64,000 nucleotides of DNA, from assembly GCA_021234155.1 (NCBI GenBank), contig JAJEKV010000269.1, positions 1 through 64,000 of the forward strand. Direction: 5' to 3'. A program made the position numbers and the translations under genes. This DNA is from Isoetes taiwanensis. Its lineage: Eukaryota; Streptophyta; Lycopodiopsida; Isoetales; Isoetaceae. The stretch's first letter is position 1; every line of letters starts with the position of its first letter. The notes beneath the pieces were generated by a model. It was not told where the DNA came from, searched no databases, and saw only the letters and a program-made list of their open reading frames with translations. Shown piece by piece: positions 21,590-30,639 of this stretch.

Positions 21590-23340
21590 TGTTGATCACG
21601 AGGATGCAACAGCCCTTTGAGAAAGTTTTCAGGCTGTTTGGAGTCGATATTTGGTATTGAAGCAACTTAAATTCTATCTTTTGATATAACTAATATGGTA
21701 GTTTTGAGCTCAGATTAGCTCCTGGTTGATCCAGAATTTTTTGAGCTCAGAATTTAGCTTCTGGTTGATCGAATTTTTTGAGAACCTTGCCTTATGTATA
21801 TAAGCATGATGTAGAATACAAAAAACTGGATATATGATATGATATAGATTTCTGAAATCAGTTTTTCAAAATGGAATTTGAAGATAAAAATATGAAGAAG
21901 ATGAATATGATCAGGATGGATATCAAGAAGACATTAGGGATTTTTTGAGATCATAAAAGGGCCTTCTAAGAACTGTTGACTAAGCTTTATGAACTACCAA
22001 TCGAGGAAAAGCAGGCGGTAATCCGATTCGACAAAAGCGATTATAACTAACTCCTTTGGATCACATTTTCTAGCATAAGTGTTGATAGAAAAGTCCAAAT
22101 GAGCTTTTGTTTGGTGCAATAGATAGATCTCATTGAGATTTTTCCAACCTTGGGTGGTTTGTATATCTTTTAGCCCCATAGGATAGTAAAACATGGTAAA
22201 AACCATATTTTTTGGAGTTTTGACAATCATAAGTGGTTAAAACATGTGCAAAGCACCTAAGATTAGAAAAATCTCAACGAGATCTATCTATTACACTAAG
22301 CGAGAGAATCATTGGAGATTTCTATCAGCGTTATAATGAAAATGTGATCGAGTTGAATGAATTCTTTCTGATTTATTTGGCTGAACCCATCGACTCGATT
22401 TCGATTGGTAGTTCATTATCTTCATTTGGCTTAGTTGGCATGTTTTGAAGGCCCTTTTTAATCTCAAAAACCTAAATGAAATCTACGATGAATAAGGATA
22501 TGACAATAATATTGCTTGTTTTAATTTATATAGGCCTATTTGTGCTATGGGTATTTTTGAAAAAGCGGATGAATTTAGTGATGGACATGGGTTGGAGATG
22601 GAGGAGCTTATGTATGAACAAGGTAAAGAATCGGGGTTTTGGGTTTCGATTGCTCTAATCGTTGATGAGGGATGCTTGCAACCCGCTGAAAGTTTCGAGT
22701 TTTGTTTGGAGTCGATATTTGGTATTGAAGCAACTTAAATTCTATCTTTTGATATAACTAATATGGTAGTTTTGAGCTCAGATTAGCTCCTGGTTGATCC
22801 AGAATTTTTTGAGCTCATAATTTAGCTTCTGGTTGATCAATTTTTGAAACCTTGCCTTATGTATATAAGCATGATGTAGAATACAAAAAGCGGATATATG
22901 ATATGATATAGATTTCGAAATCGGTTTTTTCAAAATGGAATTTGAAGATAAAAATATGAAGAAGATGGATATCAAGAAGATGAATGCCACGATGAATAAG
23001 GATATGACAATAATATTGCTTGTTTTAATTTATATAGGCCTATTTGTGCTATGGGTATTTTGAAAAAGCAGATGAATTTAGTGATGGACATGGAGTTGGA
23101 GATGGAGGAGCTTATGTATGAACAAGGTAAAGAATCGGGTTTTGGGTTTCTGATTGCCCTAATCGTTGATGTAGAATGCAACAACCCTTTGCAAAAAGTT
23201 TTCAGGCTGTTTGGAGTCGATATTTGGTATTGAAGCAACTTAAATTCTATCTTTTGATATAACTAATATGGTAGTTTTGAGCTCAGATTAGCTCTGGTTG
23301 ATCAATTTTTTGAGCTCATAATTTAGGGTTGATCGGAGAA
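21590..23340 (+). repeat. Tandem duplication of a ~500-bp unit (three partial copies)
   Basis: The phrase GAGTCGATATTTGGTATTGA occurs at 21641, 22709 and 23214. Copies 2 and 3 are 504-505 bp apart; copy 1 is farther because a 547-bp foldback sequence sits in it. The unit contains a TATA-like GTATATAAGC and a short open stretch (EKADEFSDGHG ... YEQGKESGF) that is best conserved in the copy at 22540-22680. I do not recognise this protein. Confidence 0.8.
21932..22478. mobile_element. Foldback insertion with ~230-bp imperfect inverted repeats
   Basis: The left arm (21932 to ~22165) and right arm (~22250 to 22478) are imperfect reverse complements along their whole length. The best part is AATAGATAGATCTC(A/G)TTGAG on the left matched by its complement near 22275-22305. 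The outer ends CATTAGGGATTTTTTGAG and, inverted, CATTTAGGTTTTTGAG also match. The equivalent place in the neighbouring repeat copy (22975-22990) lacks the insertion, giving an empty site. A transcript would form a long hairpin. Confidence 0.7.
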
Positions 23341-23488
23341 AAGAAAAAGAAGGAATTAGAAATGACATATGGATTTACCTAGAATTTCTACAGCGAGAAG
23401 ATTGGGTAGTCAAAATCCTCGAGTCCAACATCTTTAGAGAAGCAACAAAATGCAATCCGAATGAGGAACTTGGTGTCGGCATAGTGGG

Positions 23489-25028
23489 TGTGGCGTTCCG
23501 GCCTGATATCGCTCGGGGCGTACATTGTCGCCCCGTCAGCATTACCGCCACCGTTGGCGTGCATGCGGGATAGCCGGGTAAGTAGCCCTGGGGGCAACTT
23601 GCTAGGAGTGTTCATATATTATTAATGTGCACATGTGCACATTAATGAGAACACCTTTCCATGTTGGCATATTTTGCCACCCTAGCCACTAAAGGCAAGT
23701 GGGGCCTTTCAATTATCCCACATGCCAAATTGGGTGGTGGAAACCCTAGCCTAAACCCCATGTCTATTTAGGGTAGGAAAACCCTAGCTTGCTAGTTTTT
23801 TTAGTCCTTAGGGTTTTAGAGCTCGGTTTTGGCTGCCCGGGGCAAAACCGCCTCGAGCGATTTGCCCTTAAGCGAATTGCGCCATCGGTTTCCCTGAATT
23901 GATCAGCTCGGCCGGGATGGTTGAACTTCGGTCGGGGAGGAGCCACTCCAAGGATCGGGTATTTGGTCAATTTAATAGCTTAAACCGTCTTCTAGTCATA
24001 GAATCGGTAAGGTTTAGACTATTAAATTGCCCATAATAACTATCTAGATCTTAGATCTCGGACACTAACTAAAGAACCTAACTCTATGATTAGATCTAGT
24101 TCTTTAGCTCTTACGTGATATATTTGGATGATGTATTTACGTGAACTCCTTGTATTGGGAAGGGGGTAGAGGCCCTAAAGCTTGTAGTTGATGCTCCTAG
24201 AGTAGCCTCTCTAGCTGCTTGTAGATTGGCTGTGTACAAGAGCCACACGGGTTGTGGGTGAAGGGGGCAGGCCCGGCTAAAAGGAGGGTTCATGTCGACT
24301 CTTGAGCGATCCCCACGGTGTGTAAAAGCCTCAGGGGATCATTGTGACTAGGTCTAATGGCTTACCGCGAGTGCGGGTAAGGCATGGGCTCACACCCGTG
24401 AAGTGGTGTACACTTTCGATTGGGTTCGGTCGAATCTGGGCGGTGGCCCTCTAGTCACCTTGAGTTAGCATGCGAGATCTCGGGAGGAGTGATCCCTACG
24501 CCCCCATCAGGCTGGGAGGATGAGACCCGGGAATAGCCCCCCGGCTATGCATCCCGTGGGCTCTGATCGGAGTCCCAACACTTTTCAGCCTACTACGCAA
24601 AGTGTGCACGGGGGGAGGCGGATGGAGTGGACAACCCTATGCCATGTTCTTATGCCAGCCAAATCCATTGCCATGAATTACATGCGCAGCGAACTACGGG
24701 GACCCAAGCCGTCGGTCATCCTTTGAGTGCGAGAGCCTTGGGTAGGATCCCTATGTGATGTGCTGATCTTTGTCTATCAGATATGAGGGACCATCCTTGA
24801 GATGGTCACGGGATGTTGATGTATGTTCTCTTGACATGTATGTTTAAACCGCTTGACTAGGTAGGCCCTGAGGAGGCGGGGTAGAATGACACCTTCACTC
24901 TCCCCTGAGACTTCGTTCACGGGTGCGGTGATATGTGGAGGGTTTTTGTATCAGCATGGAGCTGGTGTGGGGAAGAACTCTGTTTGTATCGGTGAGTGCG
25001 GAAGGTATCACGGTAGGGGCGTCCGCGG
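23489..25028 (+). repeat. Left (5') LTR
   Basis: About 1540 bp beginning TGTGGCGTTCC and ending just before the primer binding site. It matches the right LTR along its length, including a perfect 26-bp palindrome (23621-23646). Differences between the two LTRs are mostly small length changes at C/G-rich words. Confidence 0.9.
23621..23646. promoter_or_regulatory. Perfect 26-bp palindrome in the LTR
   Basis: Half-site ATTAATGTGCACA followed by its exact complement TGTGCACATTAAT. The same palindrome occurs unchanged in the right LTR at 35113-35138. It may be a protein binding site or a recombination-prone cruciform; the role is unknown. Confidence 0.8.
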
Positions 25029-25040
25029 TGGTATCGAGCA
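25029..25040 (+). promoter_or_regulatory. Primer binding site, initiator tRNA-Met type
   Basis: TGGTATCGAGC follows the left LTR directly. It matches the plant iMet primer binding site TGGTATCAGAGC except for one missing base. This is where the tRNA would prime minus-strand cDNA. Confidence 0.75.
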
Positions 25041-25223
25041 ATGTTCTTGGAGACCAAGAGCAAAAGCCGACCATGTTCCCGATAGTACTAACTTGATAGG
25101 ATCCTCAAGCCTCGAAAAGTGGGAAAAATTTTTCTCACCTTTGTAGTTATGCTAAGCTAGTAACAATTAAGTGAATTGGAATTTAACAAGATTAAAAAAA
25201 AACGAGCCAAAATTTTCCAAGTG

Positions 25224-25300
25224 AGGTGGTCTCGCATTTTCGCGCCTCGTCATAAAACTAACTTTTTGTTTTGAAGCGGCGCAAGCTATGAACATCGAGC
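25224..25300. promoter_or_regulatory. Stem-loop motif, copy A
   Basis: Contains GGTCTCGCATTTTCGCGCC, then CTCGTCATAAAAC, TAACTTTTTG, and GAAGCGGCGCAAGC. The 5' GCGCC can pair with the 3' GGCGC. It resembles copies at 27011-27086 and 27211-27283 and lies ~280 bp upstream of a TATA box (25583) and the histone-like gene. Confidence 0.65.
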
Positions 25301-25580
25301 CAGAACACCAAAACATGATGAATTTGAGATAAATAATGTGGTAAGGCTAATTCTAAGGTAGGAATTAGTTAGAATAGCATGTTTTAATTACCTAAAACCC
25401 TAGAAATGTATGAGATCTCTGATTTCGGCACTGGTGCATAAAACTAAACATTAGTATTGGAGCAGTATAATTTGCATGAACAATAAAATAGAAAAAGTCT
25501 GAAATAAGTATAAGTTTTAGATAAATTGGTGCCTTAGCATGTTAAGCGAGCAACTTGAGTTTTGACCTAAAATTCCCCAA

Positions 25581-25592
25581 GCTATAAATAGA
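25581..25592 (+). promoter_or_regulatory. TATA box upstream of the histone-like gene
   Basis: CTATAAATAGA, a textbook plant TATA box, lies about 110 bp before the candidate ATG at 25692. The same 11-mer occurs upstream of the second extra gene (27471). This suggests transcription from inside the element, separate from the LTR. Confidence 0.55.
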
Positions 25593-25691
25593 TGTAGAAC
25601 CCACTCATTTTTCGTCCAAGCCCTAGAAATCCGCTCTTCCCAATTTAGGCGATCTTTGGCGCTTTTTATCGATGACAATGATCGTAAAAAC

Positions 25692-26868
25692 ATGGCCCGA
25701 ACAAAGCAGGACCATAAAGGAAGCGTCATGGAAACCCTGGGCGCGAGGCGAGATCATTCGGAAGATGCCGTGAGAGGCTGCCAGAGAAGTCGTTCCTAAC
25801 CGGACGAAGAGGAAGACACCTCGATTTGATCGATGTCTTCAACCGGCGGTGGAGGAGGGCGAGGCCACATCACCGAACTCCATAGACGAAAGGCGAGGAG
25901 GTCACGAAGAAATAGCGGGAGATCCATTTGCCGGAACAAAGCGGGCCATTGAGCCTTACGGAAATCTCGGCGGGATGAAGCGGGTGGCAGTGCGGAGCCC
26001 GGTAGTGCTTGAACCTTAGAAGATTCGCCGGGAAATCTGGCCCGTGAAGAGAAGGAAGACAAAAGAAGAGGAAAAGGAAAAGAGGAACAAAAGCGTGAAG
26101 AAAAGAAGAAAAAGGGAAGTTGCGTGGTAGGCATAAGGAGAGCGAAGAATTTGCCCACGTAGAGGAAAATGAAACTGATATTATCATGGGAAGCGGCAAC
26201 GAACCCCAAACCCTTAGAGCGATAGCCGATGAAGACTTCAACTTCTTGTGCAGTGGAAGCTCTTCCAAGCACCAGGCCGGCGGCAGGAATTACTGGCGTG
26301 GCACTGAGCAACCCCACCGAGACCAAGTCGCGCCCCTGATGCAGGCATGGGATAGAAAAAACCAACCCGCGACACTGCGGGAAGCCTCGTCGTCAAGGCG
26401 GTGAAGATTTATGAGGAGGAAGATGAGAAACCACGAGGCCTACATGAAGAAATGGGAGGCCTATAACAAATATTATGAGGAAAAGCGAGGGTTAAGTTCA
26501 TGAGGGAGGCGACCAGCGAAGCGGCAAACCCTAAAGGCCACCACCGAAGCCCAAAGGTTCCCAAAGCGCCACCGGGGAAGCGGATAGGAAGGAGGTGGAA
26601 AGAAGCGTTAAGGGAGATTAGACACTTCAGCAGCTTGGTCCGGTCTCTAATCCCGTGCCCCCGCCAATTTCGGTTGGTGCGTGAAGTTATGGGGCCTATA
26701 GAACGGACTTTAGAGTCCTGAGGGCAGTATTGGCGGCAATGCAAAAGGCGGCTGAGGCAAAGATAGTGCAACATTTTGAAGATTCAACAGCCTGCACTAT
26801 CCAAGCGGGTAACCTTAATGCGACAAGACATGAGTCTTGCGACCCGCATTAAGGAAGCATGCATATAG
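25692..26868 (+). pseudogene. CENH3-like histone H3 variant with a long N-terminal region, frames broken
   Basis: The C-terminal ~125 codons are a histone H3 fold: ALREIRHF and LIP (helix N and helix 1), RLVREVM, then AMQKAAEAKIVQHFEDSTAC and IQA (helix 2), then RVTLMRQDMSLATRIK (helix 3) with a stop at 26866. IRHF, LIP and RVTLMR match plant CENH3 better than canonical H3 (IRKY, LIR, RVTIMP). The histone fold is read in frame 26500-26721, then a second frame from 26712, then the first again from 26806, so two slips. The candidate start at 25692 reads MARTKQDHKGS, with the first six residues identical to histone H3. Between lies a Lys/Arg/Glu-rich region in three frames (for example 26120-26404). 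About 390 codons in all, against roughly 135-180 for H3/CENH3. It would act in nucleosomes, perhaps centromeric. Joining the N-terminal and histone parts into one gene is an inference. Confidence 0.8.
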
Positions 26869-27010
26869 AAACTTTGTTGTAAATAATTAAAAATTTTTGT
26901 AATATAGAGCAATTTTGTGTACCTTGATGACATAAACTTGAGTAATTAGAGCAAATTAATAAGTTTTAGCTTTTATTTCAGTGAAATAGGACATTTTGGG
27001 GCCGAGAGAC
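26869..27010. other. Spacer after the histone-like gene
   Basis: AT-rich sequence (AATTAAAAATTTTTGTAATATAG and similar), consistent with a 3' untranslated region. No coding potential. Confidence 0.4.
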
Positions 27011-27086
27011 ATGATGTCTCCACATTTCGCGCCCTCGTCATAAAACAAAAAAGTTAGGATTAGGCGGCGCAAAGGTACGTGAGACC
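27011..27086. promoter_or_regulatory. Stem-loop motif, copy B
   Basis: Reads GTCTCCACATTTCGCGCC ... GGCGCAAAGG ... CGTGAGAC, with outer GTCTC/GAGAC and inner GCGCC/GGCGC pairs around a loop containing AAAACAAAAAAGTTAGG. Confidence 0.7.
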
Positions 27087-27210
27087 TAATAAACTTGACC
27101 AAAACAGCTCCAAATTGACCAAATAAGGGGTCGATTCTGCCTAATTTGGTGAGCCCATCACCCTTACACCATTAGTTTACCCAAATTGGACACCTTTAAT
27201 CGAAATGGGA

Positions 27211-27283
27211 CTGATGTCTCACAGCTCGCGCCTCGTCGCAAAACAAAAAGTTAGGATTGAAGCGGCAAAAGCTGTGAGACCTC
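27211..27283. promoter_or_regulatory. Stem-loop motif, copy C
   Basis: GTCTCACAGCT at 27216-27226 pairs perfectly with AGCTGTGAGAC at 27270-27280 (11 bp). The loop contains GCGCCTCGTCGCAAAAC, AAAAAGTTAGG and GAAGCGG, which are shared with copies A and B. It lies ~190 bp upstream of the TATA box at 27471. Confidence 0.75.
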
Positions 27284-27469
27284 TTACCAATTCTTCACGG
27301 GACTTGTCAAAGTCACCTTCAACCCTCTTGCATAGCATCTTTTAGGTAACCTAGCCTTGTTCAAGCATCTCCTATAGTCCTCAAACTCCTATTTTGACCT
27401 CGGATAAGTTAGAATTACCCAATCCTAGGAAATTTCCAAGTCATCCAAAAATTAGGGTTTCCCCCTTTT

Positions 27470-27481
27470 CTATAAATAGAC
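27470..27481 (+). promoter_or_regulatory. TATA box upstream of the second extra gene
   Basis: TCTATAAATAGA, about 120 bp before the ATG at 27593. Same 11-mer as at 25581, after the same kind of stem-loop. Confidence 0.5.
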
Positions 27482-27592
27482 CCGTCACTTCTCACATAGC
27501 ACCCTGCAAATCTGCTCCTGCCCTTCTAGCCGATTTCCTAACTCCCTGAGGCGCTCTTGCAACCATTTGTTACCTTCTTCTGCAATTAATCA

Positions 27593-29146
27593 ATGGCAAC
27601 CGATTTCGAGGAGATGGTGCGGCGCCCGGTAGCTCATCTTCTTGGTAGGCGTCGACCAAATCTTCATTTTTCGGGAAGGAGGTAGGCGTCCAAGCAACCT
27701 TGCCGCAGCGACCCGACTTATAGTAGAGTCTTGGTGAGTTCCAAGCTAGGGTAGAACCGGCGCTAGTGCAACTCCCTCCTTGTATAGGATATTTTGTTCC
27801 TAGGCGGTCCCTGCGGCGACATTAGGCGATGTCGAACATGCCAAATACCTCACAAACAAAGCACGCTTTTTGAGCCAATGGTCCTAGCGTCCAGCGGGGA
27901 CCAAGTACTTCTCTTTCAACTTGCCACGGCAATCTTTCTCACCCAGGTCGCAGCGAGAACATTGTGGGGAAACCTCTATTCCCCATGGGCGTGGATCCAT
28001 TGGCCCGTGCGTGAGAACCGCGGCTCCTCACCTGCGGTATGAGCGGGGCGGGAAGGGAAGGAAGAAGACTTCGGATGAGCGAGGAATCAGGGAGGAGGGA
28101 AAACGATGTTGAGCTCGACCAGTGAGGAGGCGGCGACAAGCGGCGGGAGTGGCAAGACGAAAGAAGCGGTGGGACTCTGGTCGGCGCCACCCACCGGGTT
28201 AGGCATCACAAGCACGGCTCCCATTATCGTCGTCGAAGGTGAGGAGTTTCTACTCACGGCGACATTCAAAACCTCGGTCGCGAGGGGAAAGGGAAGTACC
28301 GACTGAAGAGTTGCTGCACCAACTCCGAAGAAGCGGACTTGGGCGACTTCATCGTCGAGGAGAGTCGACTTTCCCTCCAAGTAAGGGAAGCCGACACTTG
28401 CGGGAGAGTTTACCTCAGACATCAAGCCCCTCTGACAACATCAGGCCCGGATCATGGAGGCGGAACAAGGCTGAGAACAAGCTACCGGCCGGAGGAAGAG
28501 TTCCTTGCTCTCGAGGGAGCAGATGGGGATCGCTATGCGACCTCAAACATCCCTAACGGCAAGCTCGTCCTTGAGAACCTCCCCGGGATAGGGACAGGCG
28601 AGTTCGACCTCGGGAGGAGGGCCGACCTTGATCAAGGACTACGGGGAGCTCACCACGGTGGAGGTTGATGATTTGAGGCTTGAGCGAACCTGGATGCAGA
28701 GTGGCGAGGACCCATCTATAGCGGCGGGTCATTACGCTATTACGCCATTCGCGATGGATGGAAGAATAGCGGTTATCCACCTTAAGTTCACCCAGGCGAG
28801 GAAGGAATATGGTTGCTGATTGCACTCGAGGGATTCGGCCGGCATGCGGCTACCCCTTAACACCGGTATGCAATCACGGTGAAAAAAGCGGTAGCACTTC
28901 GGCGTCTTCGACTTAGCCATACCTTACGGCGGCGAGGCAAGGCTGTCGGTGGCAGTGACTTACACCTCCACCCTTGAGAATAGAAGATTGCTTAAAGAGC
29001 ATTACGGGGTGGATCTCCAGCCAATGTCCTTAGGAACTTGGGCCATTAGGTGGGAACAGCCCAAGTGAAAAAAGTTCTTGGAGGATAATCCATCTTACCC
29101 AGGCATCAACGAAGTGATTAGCGATAGTTGCAAGTTCTTGTATTAG
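27593..29146 (+). pseudogene. Second extra gene between the histone-like gene and gag, function unknown
   Basis: From an ATG (MATDFEEMVRRP) after the TATA box to a stop at 29144, broken by frame changes. Longer open pieces: 27794-28042, 28106-28306 (IIVVEGEEFLLTATFKTSVA), 28339-28668, 28628-28819 (GHYAITPFAMDGRIAVIH), and a last part ending KEHYGVDLQPMSLGTWAIRW ... CKFLY. The composition is that of a real protein, with periodic hydrophobic residues and no low complexity. I do not recognise a domain. It could be one ~515-codon protein or two. It is not obviously gag, which follows with its own features. Confidence 0.5.
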
Positions 29147-29274
29147 TGTAATATAAAATATAAATATAACATTCTCTTGCACTATAAATGTTTTGTTGAT
29201 ACATTTTGTGTCCCCTCAACCATGCCAACAAACATAAATAATGCAAGAAAGCAAGGAAAACTAACCATGTAGAT

Positions 29275-30620
29275 ATGAACCACTTGTGTATGCAGCTAGA
29301 GGCTGGCCTTGAGGAGAGCGACAAGCTGCGGGGAACTTCTGAGAGCGAGAGCCGCCTTGAGGCCCGCCCCGGCAAGGAACTGCTTGAAGAGTTTGGACAA
29401 ATGACTCGAGGAAGAAATATCGCCATAAATGAGGGCCAGACCTCGAGCGGATAAAGGCCTTGCTAGCCCGCAAAGCGGGGAAGCGGGGTTCGGTGGGTAG
29501 CGGCTCAACTGCCCTTAAACATCATTTCGGAGAGCGGTAGAGCGGGGAAGAGGAGCAAGAGAGGAAGGACCCCCAGCTTGGACTCCTCAGGCTCAAGCTG
29601 GTCGGACTCCGGGTCGAGGGAAGAAGAAGAAGCGAGAACCAAGTCCCGGCGGGGCGAAAGAGGAAGGCTCCACCCGAGGCGACAAAAGGAACAAGAACCT
29701 CGACTACCCGGAAGAAAGTAGGCTTCGCATTGGGAAATGTTTGGAAGGCGGGGAAGCTCGAGCAATTCTCGAGGCGAGAAACGGAGTCGGGCATGGAAGC
29801 GAGGCTTGGCAGCGGCGAGATGGCGAAATCTGACAATGCCTATGGTATGAAGGATAAGGATAAAAGCGGGGGTAGCAGCGGCGAACACGAAGGAAGCGTA
29901 CGCATTTGGTGGAAGGAGCTATGCCAAGGCTCATGGCTTAGCGGGGATATGCCGAGGTTCAGAAGTTTGCTAAAAGCCTTCAAAGCGCCATTACGTTCAA
30001 AGAGAGCACAAGTCGGTATGATGCGGCGGTTCTACGAGGTTGCGGCAAAGGCAACAAGTCGATCTGAAATACCTGAGAGGAATTTATGAGGCTAAAGTAT
30101 GTATGTGCCAAAGTTAGGTGAAGCATCACGATGGAAAGCTACATTGAAGGTCACGAATGAGGAGATCCGCAAGCTTGTAAGGGCAATAAACCCTAAGAAA
30201 CGGTATCGGGCGGAGTCAAGGCAATAAGTTTGCAAGGGACAGGACCACCAGAATAGTAGGCGAGAGGCAACGGTATTACAAGATAAAGGCAAAAGGCGGC
30301 CGAGCGGTTTAGCGAAACGGCCGACCGGGACCAGCTAGAGCCCCATATGAAGTGGCAATCAAAAGGGAAGCGGCCCGGGGAGAAAAGCGGGTGTCCTTCA
30401 AAGACAAGCGAGGAAGGGTCAAACTACTCCAAAGCGGTCGCGATCCTTTCTGCGAGCCATGCCAAGGAAAAAAGCGAGTGCATAAGCGGCTTTGCTTGGT
30501 GTTTCCAGCCGGGCCATAGGGCGACAAAGCGCCCATATGTCATGAAGTGCGGCCTTCGCGAGTTGGGAGATTGGGACACTCTGTCGCGGCGGCGGCGAGG
30601 AGGCCAGCGACTACATTGAG
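29275..30620 (+). pseudogene. gag-like region, frames broken
   Basis: An Arg/Glu/Ser-rich frame starts MNHLCMQLEAGLEESDKL near 29275 and continues in pieces (29730-30089, 30347-30619). Near the end, CFQPGHRATKRP at ~30500-30535 resembles the CCHC zinc knuckle of Gag with its second Cys-Gly missing. Gag packages the RNA; a knuckle placed just before protease fits the usual order. Confidence 0.6.
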
Positions 30621-30639
30621 GGTGAGTGTCATATCTTTG

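Noticed and set aside
25796-26365. 189-codon frame on the minus strand
   Set aside because: It is antisense to the histone-like gene and shows no motif; the sense strand has the recognisable histone fold.
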